Source: Brachionus manjavacas
Lineage: Eukaryota; Rotifera; Eurotatoria; Ploima; Brachionidae
Assembly: GCA_019054805.1 (NCBI GenBank)
Contig: JAHQIY010000015.1
Coordinates: forward strand, 2,178,001-2,242,000
Direction: 5' to 3'
DNA: 64,000 nt
This document shows, piece by piece, positions 43,040 to 54,459 of the stretch (position 1 is the stretch's first letter; each line of letters opens with the position of its first letter). A program made the position numbers and the translations under genes. Below the pieces are notes generated by a model. It saw only the letters and a list, made by a program, of their open reading frames with translations, was not told the DNA's origin and ran no database searches.

Positions 43040-43645
43040 TTGAGTGACTTTGAAAATTTGTACACAACTCGCAATGATATTAAACATGATGTTGAAGACT
43101 TTGTTCAGCTTGTTGAACCTGACGAAAATTATATTAATTGTGACGACGTAGATGAAGAAGATATTGAATCTATATTTGGGTCTTTGAAAAGATCTGAATA
43201 TGGGTCTGAATTTGGTGATGATAATTATTAAGAAAGGAGTAATGATGTTGAAATGGAAATTTTCAGTGAAGACTCGGTGGAAGAGTTAAATAGATTTAAA
43301 AATAATGAAAGCGATGAAGAAAGTTATCCACATACGGAAACAATTGCAATAAAAGAGAATGATTTTTTGGCAAATGGCACCGATTCAGATCATGAAGAAA
43401 ACTGTAAATCAGATTTTGAAGAGGTTAGTGAAGCCATTTGCAAGCTTAATTTAAATCCAACAAAAAAAAAATTAGAAAAGTTGTCAAAAATTGCATCAGA
43501 AGCTCCAATTGCATCTGAAGCGACACAGACTGCTGTAAAATAAGGCCTTAGCAAACATAAAAACCCAATAGCCCTGAGTGCGGGAAATTAATGAAAAATG
43601 AGCTTGATGTAAAGGAATACATCACAAAAATGCATAAATAATTTT
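43040..43645 (+). pseudogene. Acidic ORF pair with a degraded C2H2 zinc finger
   Basis: After an acceptor-like TTTTTAAAG, one frame runs SDFENLYTTRNDIKHDV to a TAA at 43231. Two codons on it continues acidic and Ser-rich (MEIFSEDSVEELNRFKNNES) to 43543. About 15 bases later PECGKLMKNELDVKEYITKM and HK resemble a C2H2 finger. The first Cys has become Ser and the first His has become Tyr, each one base from the expected codon. The simplest reading is one former zinc-finger protein broken by stops. It may have been carried by a transposon, since Merlin and Gypsy relics lie on either side. Confidence 0.4.
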
Positions 43646-43674
43646 TTTAATTAATTTTTTTTTCAAATTAATAT

Positions 43675-43900
43675 TTAAATTGGTCACGTAAATAAAAAAC
43701 CTGGTCGTATGAATTTAAAAACTGGTCACTTAAATAATAAAATTTTTTAAAAAAATTCTTTATTTTGAAAATATTATTGTGAATATGTGACCAGTGAATA
43801 TGTGACCAGTCAATAAAAATACCTAGTCACCAAATCGACATTAAGTCACTGGTTACATAATATGTGACCAACTGGTCACATAACAGGCAAGACCTAAGAA
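43675..43900. repeat. Cluster of GGTCAC/GTGACC motifs, possible MITE
   Basis: TGGTCAC or its complement GTGACCA occurs at least six times in both orientations within about 200 bp (for example AATATGTGACCAGTGAATAT, and AACTGGTCACATAACAGG near the right end). The arrangement looks like the inverted ends of a foldback element and recalls the 9.9-10.4 kb element. Confidence 0.5.
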
Positions 43901-44179
43901 GTGTTGTGTAGGCTAACAGCATAGGAAAAGTTCAAGAAGATGGGACAATTTATGTTTGTGTTTTAAATGCGTCAAATAACAATGCTGTAAATAAAATGGG
44001 ATAGTAATCGGTGTGGTAAACGAAGCTGAGGTCGTGGAGGATCAAGCAGAAGATGTTCAAGATGTAAAGAAGTAATCTGAAAAAGTGATTGAAAAAGATT
44101 TTTCAAAAAATTCAAATTAGTTAGGAATTGTCGGTCAAGGATCGAAACGAGTTAGCTAAGTTAATAATCAAGTACTTGG

Positions 44180-45090
44180 AGGTAAATGTCAAGAAACAAA
44201 GTTATCGAGGAAAATCATAGTCCGTGGTCTAGTCCAATCATATTGGTCAAGAAAAAAGTTCAAGATGGGCAAAAGCAAGAATTTAGGTTTTGATTAAATT
44301 TTAGAAAACTAAATCAAGTTACAGTTAAGGATTCATATCCGTTGCCGCGGATAGACGACACAATACTACTATTCGGAAAAATAATTTGAGTGAGAGTTAA
44401 TTAAAATATTTATGTTAAATTTCTCCGATTTTATATAAATGTATAGATCATATTTAGCTTTCTCATATATATTCTATTTAGAAAATGACCTAAGACGTCA
44501 AAGAAACCAAATATATTAAGAGAGAAAGAAATGTTAAGGGAGGAGAAGAGAAAGAAGGGTGAAGAAGCGTTTAGATGAAGAGACACGTGTGGAAGAAGAA
44601 AAGTTGAAAGAGTTAAGGAGATTGTAAAGAGAAAAGATGAAGGCAGAGGCGATGAGATAACAAAAAAAAAAATGAAGAGGCTGAAAGAGTTTAAAATGAA
44701 AATTGCAATTTTGCTGGCGTCAGACAGGATAATCGAGATGGAAATCGAGCATTTTGAGGACGACCCCCCAAGCAAATAAAGCAGCGACCCCTTCTACATG
44801 CTGTTGAAATTTGGCTCAGATAAAAAAAAGTGATTGGGGTAATGTAGATGGTGATGTTGAAGGAAGATTGTTTCCTTTTTTAAGGGGGAATATGTAATGA
44901 AGATATATCCCTTTAGTTTTTTAATTTATTTTTTTAAAGATTTTAAGAATATTACTACATTTAATTGTTTAAATTTTTTATATTTATAAAACTTAAATTT
45001 TTCATTCTAGAATTTGAAATAATCTAGTATTTTATTTTAATATATCTAGTATTTGAAATTAAGTACTAAAGAACAAAATAAACCTTTTCT
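44180..45090 (+). mobile_element. Ty3/Gypsy retrotransposon relic (RT fragment, PPT, LTR start)
   Basis: ENHSPWSSPIILVKKKVQDG, stop, NFRKLNQVTVKDSYPLPRID is the start of a Gypsy reverse transcriptase (44190-44370). About 500 bp later AAGGGGGAA (44882-44890) is a polypurine tract, followed by TGTAATGAAGATATATCC, the likely start of the 3' LTR. The rest of RT, RNase H and integrase is missing, so there is a large internal deletion. The LTR end is not resolved. Confidence 0.65.
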
Positions 45091-45104
45091 TCTTTTGCTT
45101 TTTA

Positions 45105-46985
45105 TTTATTTATTTGTAATTCTGTATCGAGCGTTAGCTCCGATACAAAAAAAATATAAAATAAAAAAAAAATTGAAAAATAAAAAATCATTTTAATAGA
45201 AAAATAAAAAATAAAAATAAAATTAAATAAAAAAAAATTTAAAAAAAATTATATGAATTTTTAATTTGTTTTGGGCCCCGTGGTATAAAATGCTTGAGGG
45301 GGTGTCAAACCTTAGTTTAAGAATAGATCGAACTGTTGAGTTTTGAGTTTTGAATTGTTTGAAGTTTTTTGATGTTGGTATCGGATAAAGAGTTTAAACA
45401 GGGAAAATTATAATCTAAAATGGAACCAATAAGCGATTTAAATAGATTTCCAAGTGTTTTGCGATGTAGGCGCCAGTTTTTATTAGATAAAATTTTAATT
45501 AAATTTAGCCTAGAGTTGCAATAGCTAGTTTTTTTCGTAGGTCACTTTTTAGTTGATTAAATTGTGTTTTTTTTTCAGTTGCTTCAACGATATTATTAGT
45601 AATGAATTCAATTTAGTTCATTAATATTTGAAGGTGGTTGCTTTTTATTGGAGCTCAAAATTGCTCAAAAGCTGTTCCAATCGGCTTTTTTAAAGTGAAG
45701 TTTGTCTTGTGCTTGTTTGTAAATTATAAAGTATTTCAATAAGAGTCATGTCTGAATCAGATATTGGTCACTTGTCATGTTATCGTTGTCAAGGACTTTG
45801 AACCCAGTAATTTAGTCTAAGAGTGAAGAAGGTGCAAGAAAAAGGTCTAAAATTTAAAAGTATTGTCTGCTAAAAATATTGAAAGTTGGTGACTAATCAT
45901 TGATTACTGAAACATTAAGCTTATTTAAAGCTCATTCAACTATTTGACCATTTTCATTTTTCCAATAAATTCAATTTGTTTGGTTTTCTAATTGAGGTTA
46001 CCGCCAATTATAAATTTACAGCAGTTATTGAAATTTTTGAGAAAAGTTTGAAAAGAAGAAATTTATAAGGATGGTTGTATATGCTGAAAATGAAAAAAGG
46101 ATAGTTTCTAGAATTTATTGGAACAAACAGGAGTTCAAGTGAAAATTTATCAAATGAGGAATCTTTTGAAAATTCGAAACCATTCTTAAATTAAGATTGC
46201 AACCCCTCCAGCTTTCTTATCACGAGGTTTAGCAATCGATTGATAATTTTTGAAGTCTAAGTAAAAATTGGACTGGGTCGATTCAATTTTTATTTCATTA
46301 AGCTAGAGTATGTCAGAGGATTCCTTAGATAAAATATTTTCCAAAAGTTGAGTCTTACTGGGTAAATGATTACAGTTCAAATGAATAATTACTAACTAGT
46401 CATTTCAAGTAGATTATATTTTTTAGGTCGTTTTTATAACGAAAAAAAAAAAGAAAAAAAAACAATTTAAAAAAAACAAATAATTTATCGAATTTCGTGT
46501 CGATTTTGGGTCTGATTCTGATTCGGTATTGAGTCATTTGAAATAAAACTCTTAAATGCGTCCTCTTCTTCTTCGCGATTTGTCAGCTGTTTTTTCGGTT
46601 AGTTTTTTGATACGCTTTCTGATTGACGTTTGGGACTTTTTTTTTCGTAAAAACTTGAGTGTGATTTGTTTTCGAAATTGATTTGTTCTGACTAGGACCT
46701 TGGGACTGGTTATCACTCGGTTTTTGACGATTAAAATTTTTAGAACTGGGGTGTTTAGACTAGTGTCACTTGATGCTGAGGAATGGCGTGATTTTTGTTC
46801 CATATTCCACTTTTCAGAAAACTCTTGAGTTTTTGTAGCTACAGTGAAGGAATCTTTAGCAAGAGAACATTATTAGTTTAAGTGTCTTTTTTGTTGAAAT
46901 TTACCACAAATCGATTGTTTGAGTGGGCACTTTGCAAAGTTGTGTCCGTAAACATTACAAAAGTAACACTTTGGCTTCTGTCCGG
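45105..46985 (-). mobile_element. LINE with CCHC ORF1, APE endonuclease, RT end and hairpin tail
   Basis: On the minus strand from 46985 comes a zinc knuckle KCYFCNVYGHNFAKCP (CX2CX4HX4C), then basic ORF1 sequence (46803-46552). The endonuclease follows (LNEIKIESTQSNFYLDF, PRDKKAGGVAIL at 46390-46190; DNDNMTSDQYLIQ near 45750). RT domains 1-7 are deleted. The thumb region is NLIKILSNKNWRLHRKTLGN, LFKSLIGSILDYNF (45540-45400). The element ends with GGAGCTAACGCTCGATACAG and ACAAATAAATAAATAAA. This copy links the dispersed hairpin tails to a Jockey/CR1-like family that the 60-64 kb copies also resemble. All reading frames are broken. Confidence 0.78.
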
Positions 46986-47164
46986 CTATTGTAAAAAAAC
47001 ATTTGAACCCATACATAACTGTTGGTCAAGATAATGAATTATAGGATCGACGTCTTTCGGAAAATAGATTTTGACGATATTAAGTAAATTCAAAAAATTT
47101 TTGATACTGATTTGTTTGCGAAAGCGGTCGAATTAATCAAAGAAAAGAGGGAAAAAGTAAATGG

Positions 47165-47850
47165 TACAGCGATCCAGACGTTTTAAGACTACTTCCAGGA
47201 TCAATGGTGTCAAGATAGTCATAACGGGTGGTTTGAAGGCTATGCACTAGGTCTACCAAGTAAAAGTATGCTCTTGAATCGATCTATGACAAAATTAAGA
47301 TGGCATTTGATAAAAAGCGGTTCGGTTTGATTCCTTTTTTGAACGAGTGTTGCGAGAATATTGTGAAAGAGTGGACAATCGAGCGTTCTCCAACATTAAC
47401 GTTGACTGATCCAATTACAAACGAAGTCAATTCAGTTCAGAATTGACTTCTAAGTTTTTTACATCTTAGAAGTCAAAACTAAGATGGTTTTTTACGAAAT
47501 TTTGTCCGATTTAATTGAAGCTTACTAATGGAATTGTCAGAATAAGACGATTATTCACCTGAAAGAAGACAATTACTCCTTTATCGACGCTGAAGAAAAA
47601 CTAGATATCACAAAGAAGTAAAGTTTTCAACCAAAAATTGCACGAGAAAAATTGGTCAAATTTCGACAAAATGAACAAATGTGTTTTAGGCGGACATAAA
47701 GTCAAATACGACGAAAATAATTGGACACTGAGTAGTTGTAGTTGTTGGTACTGGCTGAAAAATTACATGTGTAATCATCAACTAAAAAAACAGCTCGGAA
47801 AAAAAACTGAAAATTTAGTATCACAAGTAATAAAAAAGTTTTTTTTTTAA
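47165..47850 (+). mobile_element. Mutator-like (MULE) transposase relic with SWIM zinc finger
   Basis: The plus strand reads FQDQWCQDSHNGWFEGYALG, LPS, then ESIYDKIKMAFDKKRFGLIP and FLNECCENIVKEW, matching the end of MULE transposases (W....NWYEGxxxGxPSTNNxLES). About 300 bp later WTLSSCSCWYWLKNYMCNHQ is a SWIM finger (CxC...CxH), usual at MULE C-termini. Stops and frameshifts separate the parts. Confidence 0.72.
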
Positions 47851-48930
47851 TTTTTATTGTCTTTTTAATCAAATTAGTGTCAAACAATAAAATAAGTGTT
47901 TTTTTTATATTTTTATGCATTCAAACTAAAATTCTCTAAATTTTTATTCAAAATTTCAAATCTTTAACTCACTTTACACATATTCACAATTTCAAGCTTT
48001 TTATCCGAGCGTTTTAAATTTTGTTTCTCGATAAACTAATGAAAAACTTCAAAAGTCATCCAGAGATCTGAGGAAGAAATGGAAAGTTTTGAAACTTTAT
48101 TAAGTGTTTTAAAATAGAAGTTAGTTAATTTTATTGCTACAAAGATTTTCCAGAAAAAGTGACTCTTCGGAACCAGTTGGAAAAGTTAGTTCAAATCGGT
48201 TGCTGAAAAACAGACTTTAAACATAACCAACTGATTGGATTTAGGCTCTGGCTTCAAAACGGGGACGCATTAGTCCCATAGGATTAATTTAGATTTAGGT
48301 AAAGCGCCCGCATCCTCGCATAATTAAAAGCATTCATATATTAAGGTTTAATCTTTCTTATTGTCAAGAAAACCCACCCATCGGTATTACACTAGGTCAA
48401 TAAAAGGGTCTCCTCGGATACATTTTACTATGCTGGCTCTTCTAGCAACTAAATATAACATCAGCAGTATAAAAAAAACTTGTTATTTTTAGCTCAAGTA
48501 ACAAATCTGGACATCGCGGATTTAAAAAACACATACCCTACCTGCTTTAACCAACAAAATCAATCAAGGTCCTTATTTTAAATTTAAAAAAAAAAACATT
48601 TTTTTCTAATTGATCCTTATTTGAAAATTGATAAAAAGGTAAATTAAAATTTGAGATCATGATCAAATGATCAAAATATCAATCGTCATATTTTATATTA
48701 ATATATTAATAATAGTGAAAAAAAAATAGTTAAAAACAAGCCTGGCCATAATATTAAGATAATCATCATTAAAAAAAACTCCCTTTTTTTTTCAGACAAA
48801 TTAGACTTTGCTCAATTAGTTAATTTAAATAATTAACATTTTTTTTTATGATAACCTAAATTAATAGAGAAAAAGAATCCGGAAAAAATGAGTTATTGAA
48901 CTTAACATATATCCGAATCAAATACTTGTT
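47851..48930. other. No gene seen; one unexplained less AT-rich patch
   Basis: The patch at 48240-48460 (GGGGACGCATTAGTCCCATA, AAAGCGCCCGCATCCTCGCA, AGGGTCTCCTCGGATAC) has higher GC than its surroundings but no frame or repeat I can name. The rest is AT-rich. Confidence 0.35.
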
Positions 48931-48933
48931 TAA

Positions 48934-49119
48934 TGTAATATGGGACAATAAAAAGATTGTTATAAATAATTCTTTATTAATGATCTTTTATCTTCTACAC
49001 ATTTGCGTCGAATTCCATCAATATCTTGCTTTTCACCTCAGCTGTCCAACTCTGATCAACCGTTTTAATTGCTTCTCTCTGACTTGTGGTGGCCATCCCT
49101 TAGCGATGCTACCGTGTAA
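48934..49119 (-). mobile_element. Deleted second Gypsy copy sharing the LTR
   Basis: About 50 bp of LTR end (TGTAATATGGGACAATAAAA...) is joined at GAT (48984) to about 130 bp of gag start and leader, identical in order to 54330-54459. The next LTR (49120) follows. So a second element, reduced to LTR fragment plus gag start, sits in tandem with the long one. Confidence 0.85.
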
Positions 49120-49335
49120 TGTAATATGGGACAATAAAAAGATTGTTATTAATAATACTTTATTAATGATAAGATGACTATAATAATAAAAAGAGTTGCT
49201 TATTTATTGAATTATGTACGTGACAAGATTCTTAAAAAGAATAAAGATGCAATTGCAAATTACCAAATAAGGTAAAATGAATTTTAATAAGTTCTAGTTG
49301 ATAAAATATTCAAGTCATCAACTTATAATATGACA
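49120..49335 (-). repeat. Gypsy 3' LTR (shared)
   Basis: 216 bp with TG...CA ends (TGTCATATTATAAG... to ...CCCATATTACA on the element strand). It differs from the 54.5 kb LTR at three positions by eye. The adjoining GAAGGGGGA (49336-49344 complement) is the polypurine tract. Confidence 0.93.
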
Positions 49336-49364
49336 TCCCCCTTCGTTAAAATGATATCGTCTCG

Positions 49365-51089
49365 ATAATCACATTTTTTCTCTTAATCGAATATCAATTA
49401 AATCTATTGAATTGAATTCTTCTTCATTGCTTTCGGTTCTTACTTTCGTTAAATTATTTCTACTTTTATTGCTATTTAGAAGAAAACATTTAATCAGAGT
49501 GAAAAGACAAAAGCTCATGGTCACTTTTTTTAATTCATTAAAATATTTTCCATTATTCCTTTTGAATATTTATCTTCGATTGATCTTAAATGTTGATCGT
49601 CAACATTGTAATTAAGTTTTTCGCTGAAGACTTTCATTTCGTCTAAATTAGACATCAATTTATTTGAATGGTGAGTATTAATTAGTTTGCATTCGAGTTA
49701 AAATTGTTTATTTTTTGCTGTTTAAAAAATCCATGTTCGTAAGATAATATTTCCATATTTTGCCTTTTTATAATCTGACTTTTAAAAAGATCATTTATTT
49801 TGATATAAATGGAATCCCTCTCACACGTAATCTCAGTACCATGCAAACTAATAATCCCGTTCTTATGTAGGAAACCATTAATTTTATTATCTCTTAATTT
49901 TAAACCAACTTCTATTTCTTTATAGCAATGCTTTATATTTGATGGTTTTATTTTTATGTTGCTGGCATTGTAGGAATATATTTAATTCCGTCTTCTTCAT
50001 ATAATATTTTAATCCAATTTTTGTTCAGTCTTAAATATTACTTATCCAGCATCGAGAAAAATTTTAGACTTAATTTGGAATTAAAATATTCTTGATCTTT
50101 CAATAAATTTATCCATCTTAAATCTTCCTTTTGATTTAAGTCGATATTCGAAATCATTAGATCTCTAATAATTTCCAGATTGATTTTCCCTTTTTGAACG
50201 TTCTTGTTCAATTTCTTTGAGTTGGCGATGTATAATCCTTTGTTTGTTTTAATAAGTGACAAATTGCATTGATTTGTCCTTTCTGTAGGTTCAAGTAGTA
50301 TGTTTTCTTCTTAATTTACAAAAAAATTATACTCCAATTTCCTTTTCTAACTTTGCTTCAAAACAATTTCAAATATGCATTCATGATAGATATCTTTTTT
50401 TCAAACAAGAATTGAGCTATCAATTGAACTTAGAAATTTTTTTGCGAAGCAGTTTCGATTAACGAATAACTATGATTCCCTGTCATCAGCAATAATATCT
50501 ATTTTAGTCCTTAAGCATTTATATCCATGCAAATAATTCGTATAAAGCAATTTGAACTTTGGATTTGGGTATTTATATAATGAGCAAATTTTTTCGCTAC
50601 ATTTTATTGTTTTGTCAAAAACATAATCATCTGTTTCAATTCTACATCTCTTTTTTCAACCAAATACCAACACTCTTCTTGATTTAAAGCAATAGGCTGC
50701 CAATCAGATGTTGTACAATATCTTGACCCTAAAATATTTTCAGTACAATTCATGTCAATTCTATCTACTTTACACTTAAATCCTGTTCCAAAAACTAAAT
50801 TATGAATCTTATTTAAAATTGATAAAATATCACTATATACATGCATTTCCGGAAATTTTCTTCTAGCTTCTAAGGTATTTTCGCAAACTTCATTTGTCTC
50901 TAATATTGCCTTACTTTCACTCGAGGAGCAAAAAAGGTTTCCTTCTAATACGAAACATGGATTACTTTTAACAATAATTAAAGCAATAAGGTATTCTTTA
51001 ATTATTCTTGGTCTCCCACGTCTTTTAGTTTCATCTTCATTGTTTTTTGATAATTGTTTTCCTTTCCAATATTTATTTATTATATCCAA
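49365..51089 (-). pseudogene. env-like glycoprotein remnant of the Gypsy element
   Basis: Downstream of integrase, three separate frames (51089-50604, then 50600-50480, then 50262-50038) are rich in Cys and in polar residues, with spaced Cys motifs such as FCSSSE, NEVCENT and MNCTEN (a glycosylation-like sequon). Near 49520-49470 a hydrophobic stretch of about 16 residues precedes a short charged tail, like a membrane anchor. Position, Cys pattern and anchor fit an env-type third ORF as in errantiviruses and some rotifer LTR elements. Stops break it and I cannot place its family. Confidence 0.5.
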
Positions 51090-51129
51090 AGTTTCAAACC
51101 TATCTTCACCAATCCATTCTTGTTTTATA

Positions 51130-51760
51130 TTTTATTTCCATCTTATTAACTATTCTGTTTATTCGTTTCCACGCTCATCATGATCGAAAATTTTGTATGA
51201 TCCCAACCATCTTGGTGTTAGTTTGAATGTAATGCCATCATTTCTTCTATAAACAATTGTTCCATTATGTAAAAATTCTTTCAATTCGTTTATTTTTGCT
51301 ATTTGGTTATTGCATTTGTTTTTCTTGTGCTGCATCAATTTTCGTGTTAGTGTTTTACGTCTTGTATTTTCAATTGTTTCTCTTATTCTACAATTCTATT
51401 TATTAGACTCTCCTCTTCCATTGATTTATTAATGGACAACCAGTCTTCAATTTTATTACATTTCTTTCCATTCACGACCTCAAATGGGGTTATTTTCGTT
51501 GTAGAGTGTATCCAAGTGTTGTATGCCAATTTTACAACCAAGAATTCCAATTTCTTGAGTCATTTTCTGAAAAGTTTCTTATGGTGTTCGAAAATGTCTG
51601 CACAAACCTTTCGATTAGACCGTTATGTTGGGGTCTATATGCGGCTACTGTTTTGTGCCATTCAACCCCTATGCTATTTTTAAGGCGATTGATTGATTTT
51701 GAAATTAAAGATCAATTACATCTTGTCTCTCTTCATTTTTAGGAACGATTAGTCGATTAT
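51130..51760 (-). pseudogene. Gypsy integrase remnant
   Basis: VEWHKTVAAYRPQHNGLIER is the end of the integrase core (H-x-T-A-Y-x-P-Q-x-N-G-x-x-E-R, with the catalytic Glu). TPFEVVNGKK follows in the usual place. The C-terminal YRRNDGITFKLTPRWLGSYK resembles a GPY/F module. Frameshifts separate these parts. Confidence 0.8.
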
Positions 51761-51792
51761 CTCCTTTAAGAAAGTAAAGGATATCATTTATA

Positions 51793-52920
51793 TTATCTAA
51801 TTCGTATTTTGTTGCAATTCTTTGCTGTTCCATTTTTAAAATTTCCATTCCTAAGAAAATGTATTAGTGAACTATCTTCCCACGGATCCAAACATTTTTG
51901 ACTTTTTTCTTCTAAATATAATTTACTCATCAAAACTGGTCGGCTTAAATAATCAGCATTATTATGCAGTCTTCCCTTTAAATGCACAATTTTAAAATCA
52001 AATTGCGACAAATAAATACTCCATCTTGCTAAACGGCCCATTGGATCTTTAATTTTCATTTAAAATGTGAGTGAACTATGATCAGTTACCAAAATAAATT
52101 GTACACCTATTAAAAAGTATGAAATTCTTTAATTCCATGAACAGCTGAAGCCATTTCTTTTTTCGAAATGCTCATGTGAATTTCATATCCTTTAAAAAGT
52201 CAAGAAGAATATTCAACAACGTATTCAATTCCATTTTCATCTTTTTGCCTAAGGACAACACCAATAGCGAATTCAGATGCATCTGTAAATAAAAAGAATT
52301 TTCTCTTATAATTAGGTTGTCTCAAAATCGGTTTTGAGGTAAGTAATCGTTTAAGTTCATTCCATATCCAATTTGGTCTGACTTTGTCAAGTTATAAAGA
52401 GGAGCTGTTAATTTTGCAAATTATTCTATAAACTTTCTGTAATAATTGCATATTCCTAAAAATTGCTGTAACTGTTTGACATTTTTAGGCTCTTTTCGGT
52501 CTCTTATAATTGCTTTTTTTTTATCATTCATTTCAATTCTTTTTAAAGAGACTATGTGGCCTAAAATTTATGTTCGTTCTGAGAACAATTTACATTTTTC
52601 TGGATTTTGTTTTAAATTTGCCTTTTTTGTCCTTTGCATTACTAATTTTAAGTGATTAAAATGATCTAAAAATATAATCACAAATCCCAGATCACCCAGA
52701 ATTTGATGCATGATTCGTGAAAAAACCATAGGAACATTTGTTACTCCCATTGTCATCATGTTCAATTCCTTAAAATCGAAATCTGGTCTGAATCCTCCGT
52801 CTTTTTTCTTTACCATGAAGAATGGCGAGCAATAAGGAGAATCTGAAATCCTCATAATACAAGAATTAATTAGTTCATTTGTTACTTTTCTCTTTTCTAT
52901 TTTTTCTGTCTCTGAATGTC
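51793..52920 (-). pseudogene. Gypsy reverse transcriptase and RNase H remnant
   Basis: SPYCSPFFMVKKKDGGFRPD starts RT, and VTNVPMVFSRIMHQILGDLG is the finger/palm segment. The stretch between them that carries the first catalytic Asp is missing in frame. The YLDD box is reduced to FLDH. NLKQNPEKCKLF follows. MGRLARWSIYLSQFDFKIVH and NNADYLSRP mark the RNase H end. The RT cannot be catalytic. Confidence 0.85.
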
Positions 52921-53184
52921 TGGAAGGTTGTTTAAATGCTATATTATCTTCTTTTAATCTTATCTTAAATTGACCAATTTTACAACCACCTCTAAATAAT
53001 TTTTTGTAAGATTCTCTTTAATAAATAAGCTTAAGTCTTTAAAATCTTTTTCGAATTCCTTTGTGATCTTTATCTCAGGTTTTACTTTAAATTGTAAATT
53101 TTTGAATTCAAAGCTAAAACTGTCATCTTATTCTTCATCATTCTCGACATACAATATTTCATTTTCTATTTTTTCATAATTATT

Positions 53185-53629
53185 TTAATTTAACTCGTGT
53201 TTATCGAATTTAATCAAACGTTGTTTTGGAAAAGTTCCTGCTCCAGTTAAGTTGAAATAGTCAATGCCCAACAGAATTTTGTATTCTTTGTGCTTAAGCA
53301 TTAACATAGGTAATTCGCATTTTATTCCTCCTATATTTACTTCTAGAGCTTCAGTTTTCCCAGACACATCAACTATCTTATCAACCGCAAATCTGACCTT
53401 AGTTGCATCAGGCCAAAATCTTATTCCATTTTTTATTGCGCAATCTTCTGCTATTATTGACATTGTGACCCCTATATCAAATACTATCCTATCAACATTT
53501 TTCTTATTTATTAGACCATTCGTCATTAATAAACTTGTTGAATCTGCTAAGAGTGATACACAATTAATCTTTTCATCATCAGTATCACATGGTAAATTAT
53601 TAGTTTCTTCGTCGTTTATTCTTGCATAA
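53185..53629 (-). pseudogene. Gypsy protease remnant
   Basis: A retropepsin-like fold (VDRIVFDIGVTMSIIAED to YKILLGIDYF) with DIG in place of the usual DTG/DSG active-site triplet. The frame is open for 113 residues. Confidence 0.7.
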
Positions 53630-53639
53630 TTTATTTTCT

Positions 53640-54436
53640 TATAAATTTTTCTTTTATTTTTCTAGCATTCTTTAGCAATATTTCCTACCATATTGCAATT
53701 ATAACATCTTTTGGACTTTTCGTTTATTTTACTTGTCCCATTTTTGAAACTTTTCAATTTTTTTCTTGGCTCAAAAGTTTGAAACTTATTAAAAGAATTC
53801 CTAATTTAATTTACTTTATGTTCCTTTAAGGAGCCACTTATAAATTTCAAAATTTTTTCAAATTTTATTGCTATCTTGTAAGCTTCTTCTATAGTCTTAG
53901 GTTCTCTTATTTGAACTTCTAGTGCACACTTCGGCTTTAATGCATGAGAAAAAAATTAGTATGAGATCCTCCTGGGCAATACTTGATTCATTTTCCAGTT
54001 CCTGAAATTTGGATAAAAAACTATCAAACTCTCCTGTTTGATTGAGTTTAAAAAGTTCCAATTTTTCTTTTCATTTTCTTGCTTTTGAATTATCTCTTTC
54101 TAATAGTAACTTTAAATATTCTTCAAATGTCTTAGTTGCTGAATTCTTTTGGTAATTAAGCAAGGTACTTAACGCCGTCTCCTTCACATAAGGGATGATT
54201 ACTGCAAGTTTTTTGTCTTATACTATCGAAATCCAATTTTCGACGTTTTTTGTACTCCTTCCATAGTACACAGGTGTATTAGAGTCTAGCACGTAACCTT
54301 TTCCTGCTATCTCTAGTTGAAGATCTTTTATTATCTTCACATTTGCGTCGAATTTCATCAATATCTTGCTTTTCACTTCAGCTGTCCAACTCTGATCAAC
54401 CGTTTTAATTGCTTCTCTCTGACTTGTGGTGGCCAT
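53640..54436 (-). pseudogene. Gypsy gag remnant with zinc knuckle
   Basis: The gag start (ATG at 54436, MATTSQREAIKTVDQSWTAE) is open for 72 codons; later parts are frameshifted. The zinc knuckle at about 53665-53710 (CYNCNMVGNIAKEC) has Asn where His is expected. Confidence 0.7.
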
Positions 54437-54459
54437 CCCTTAGCGATGCTACCGTGTAA

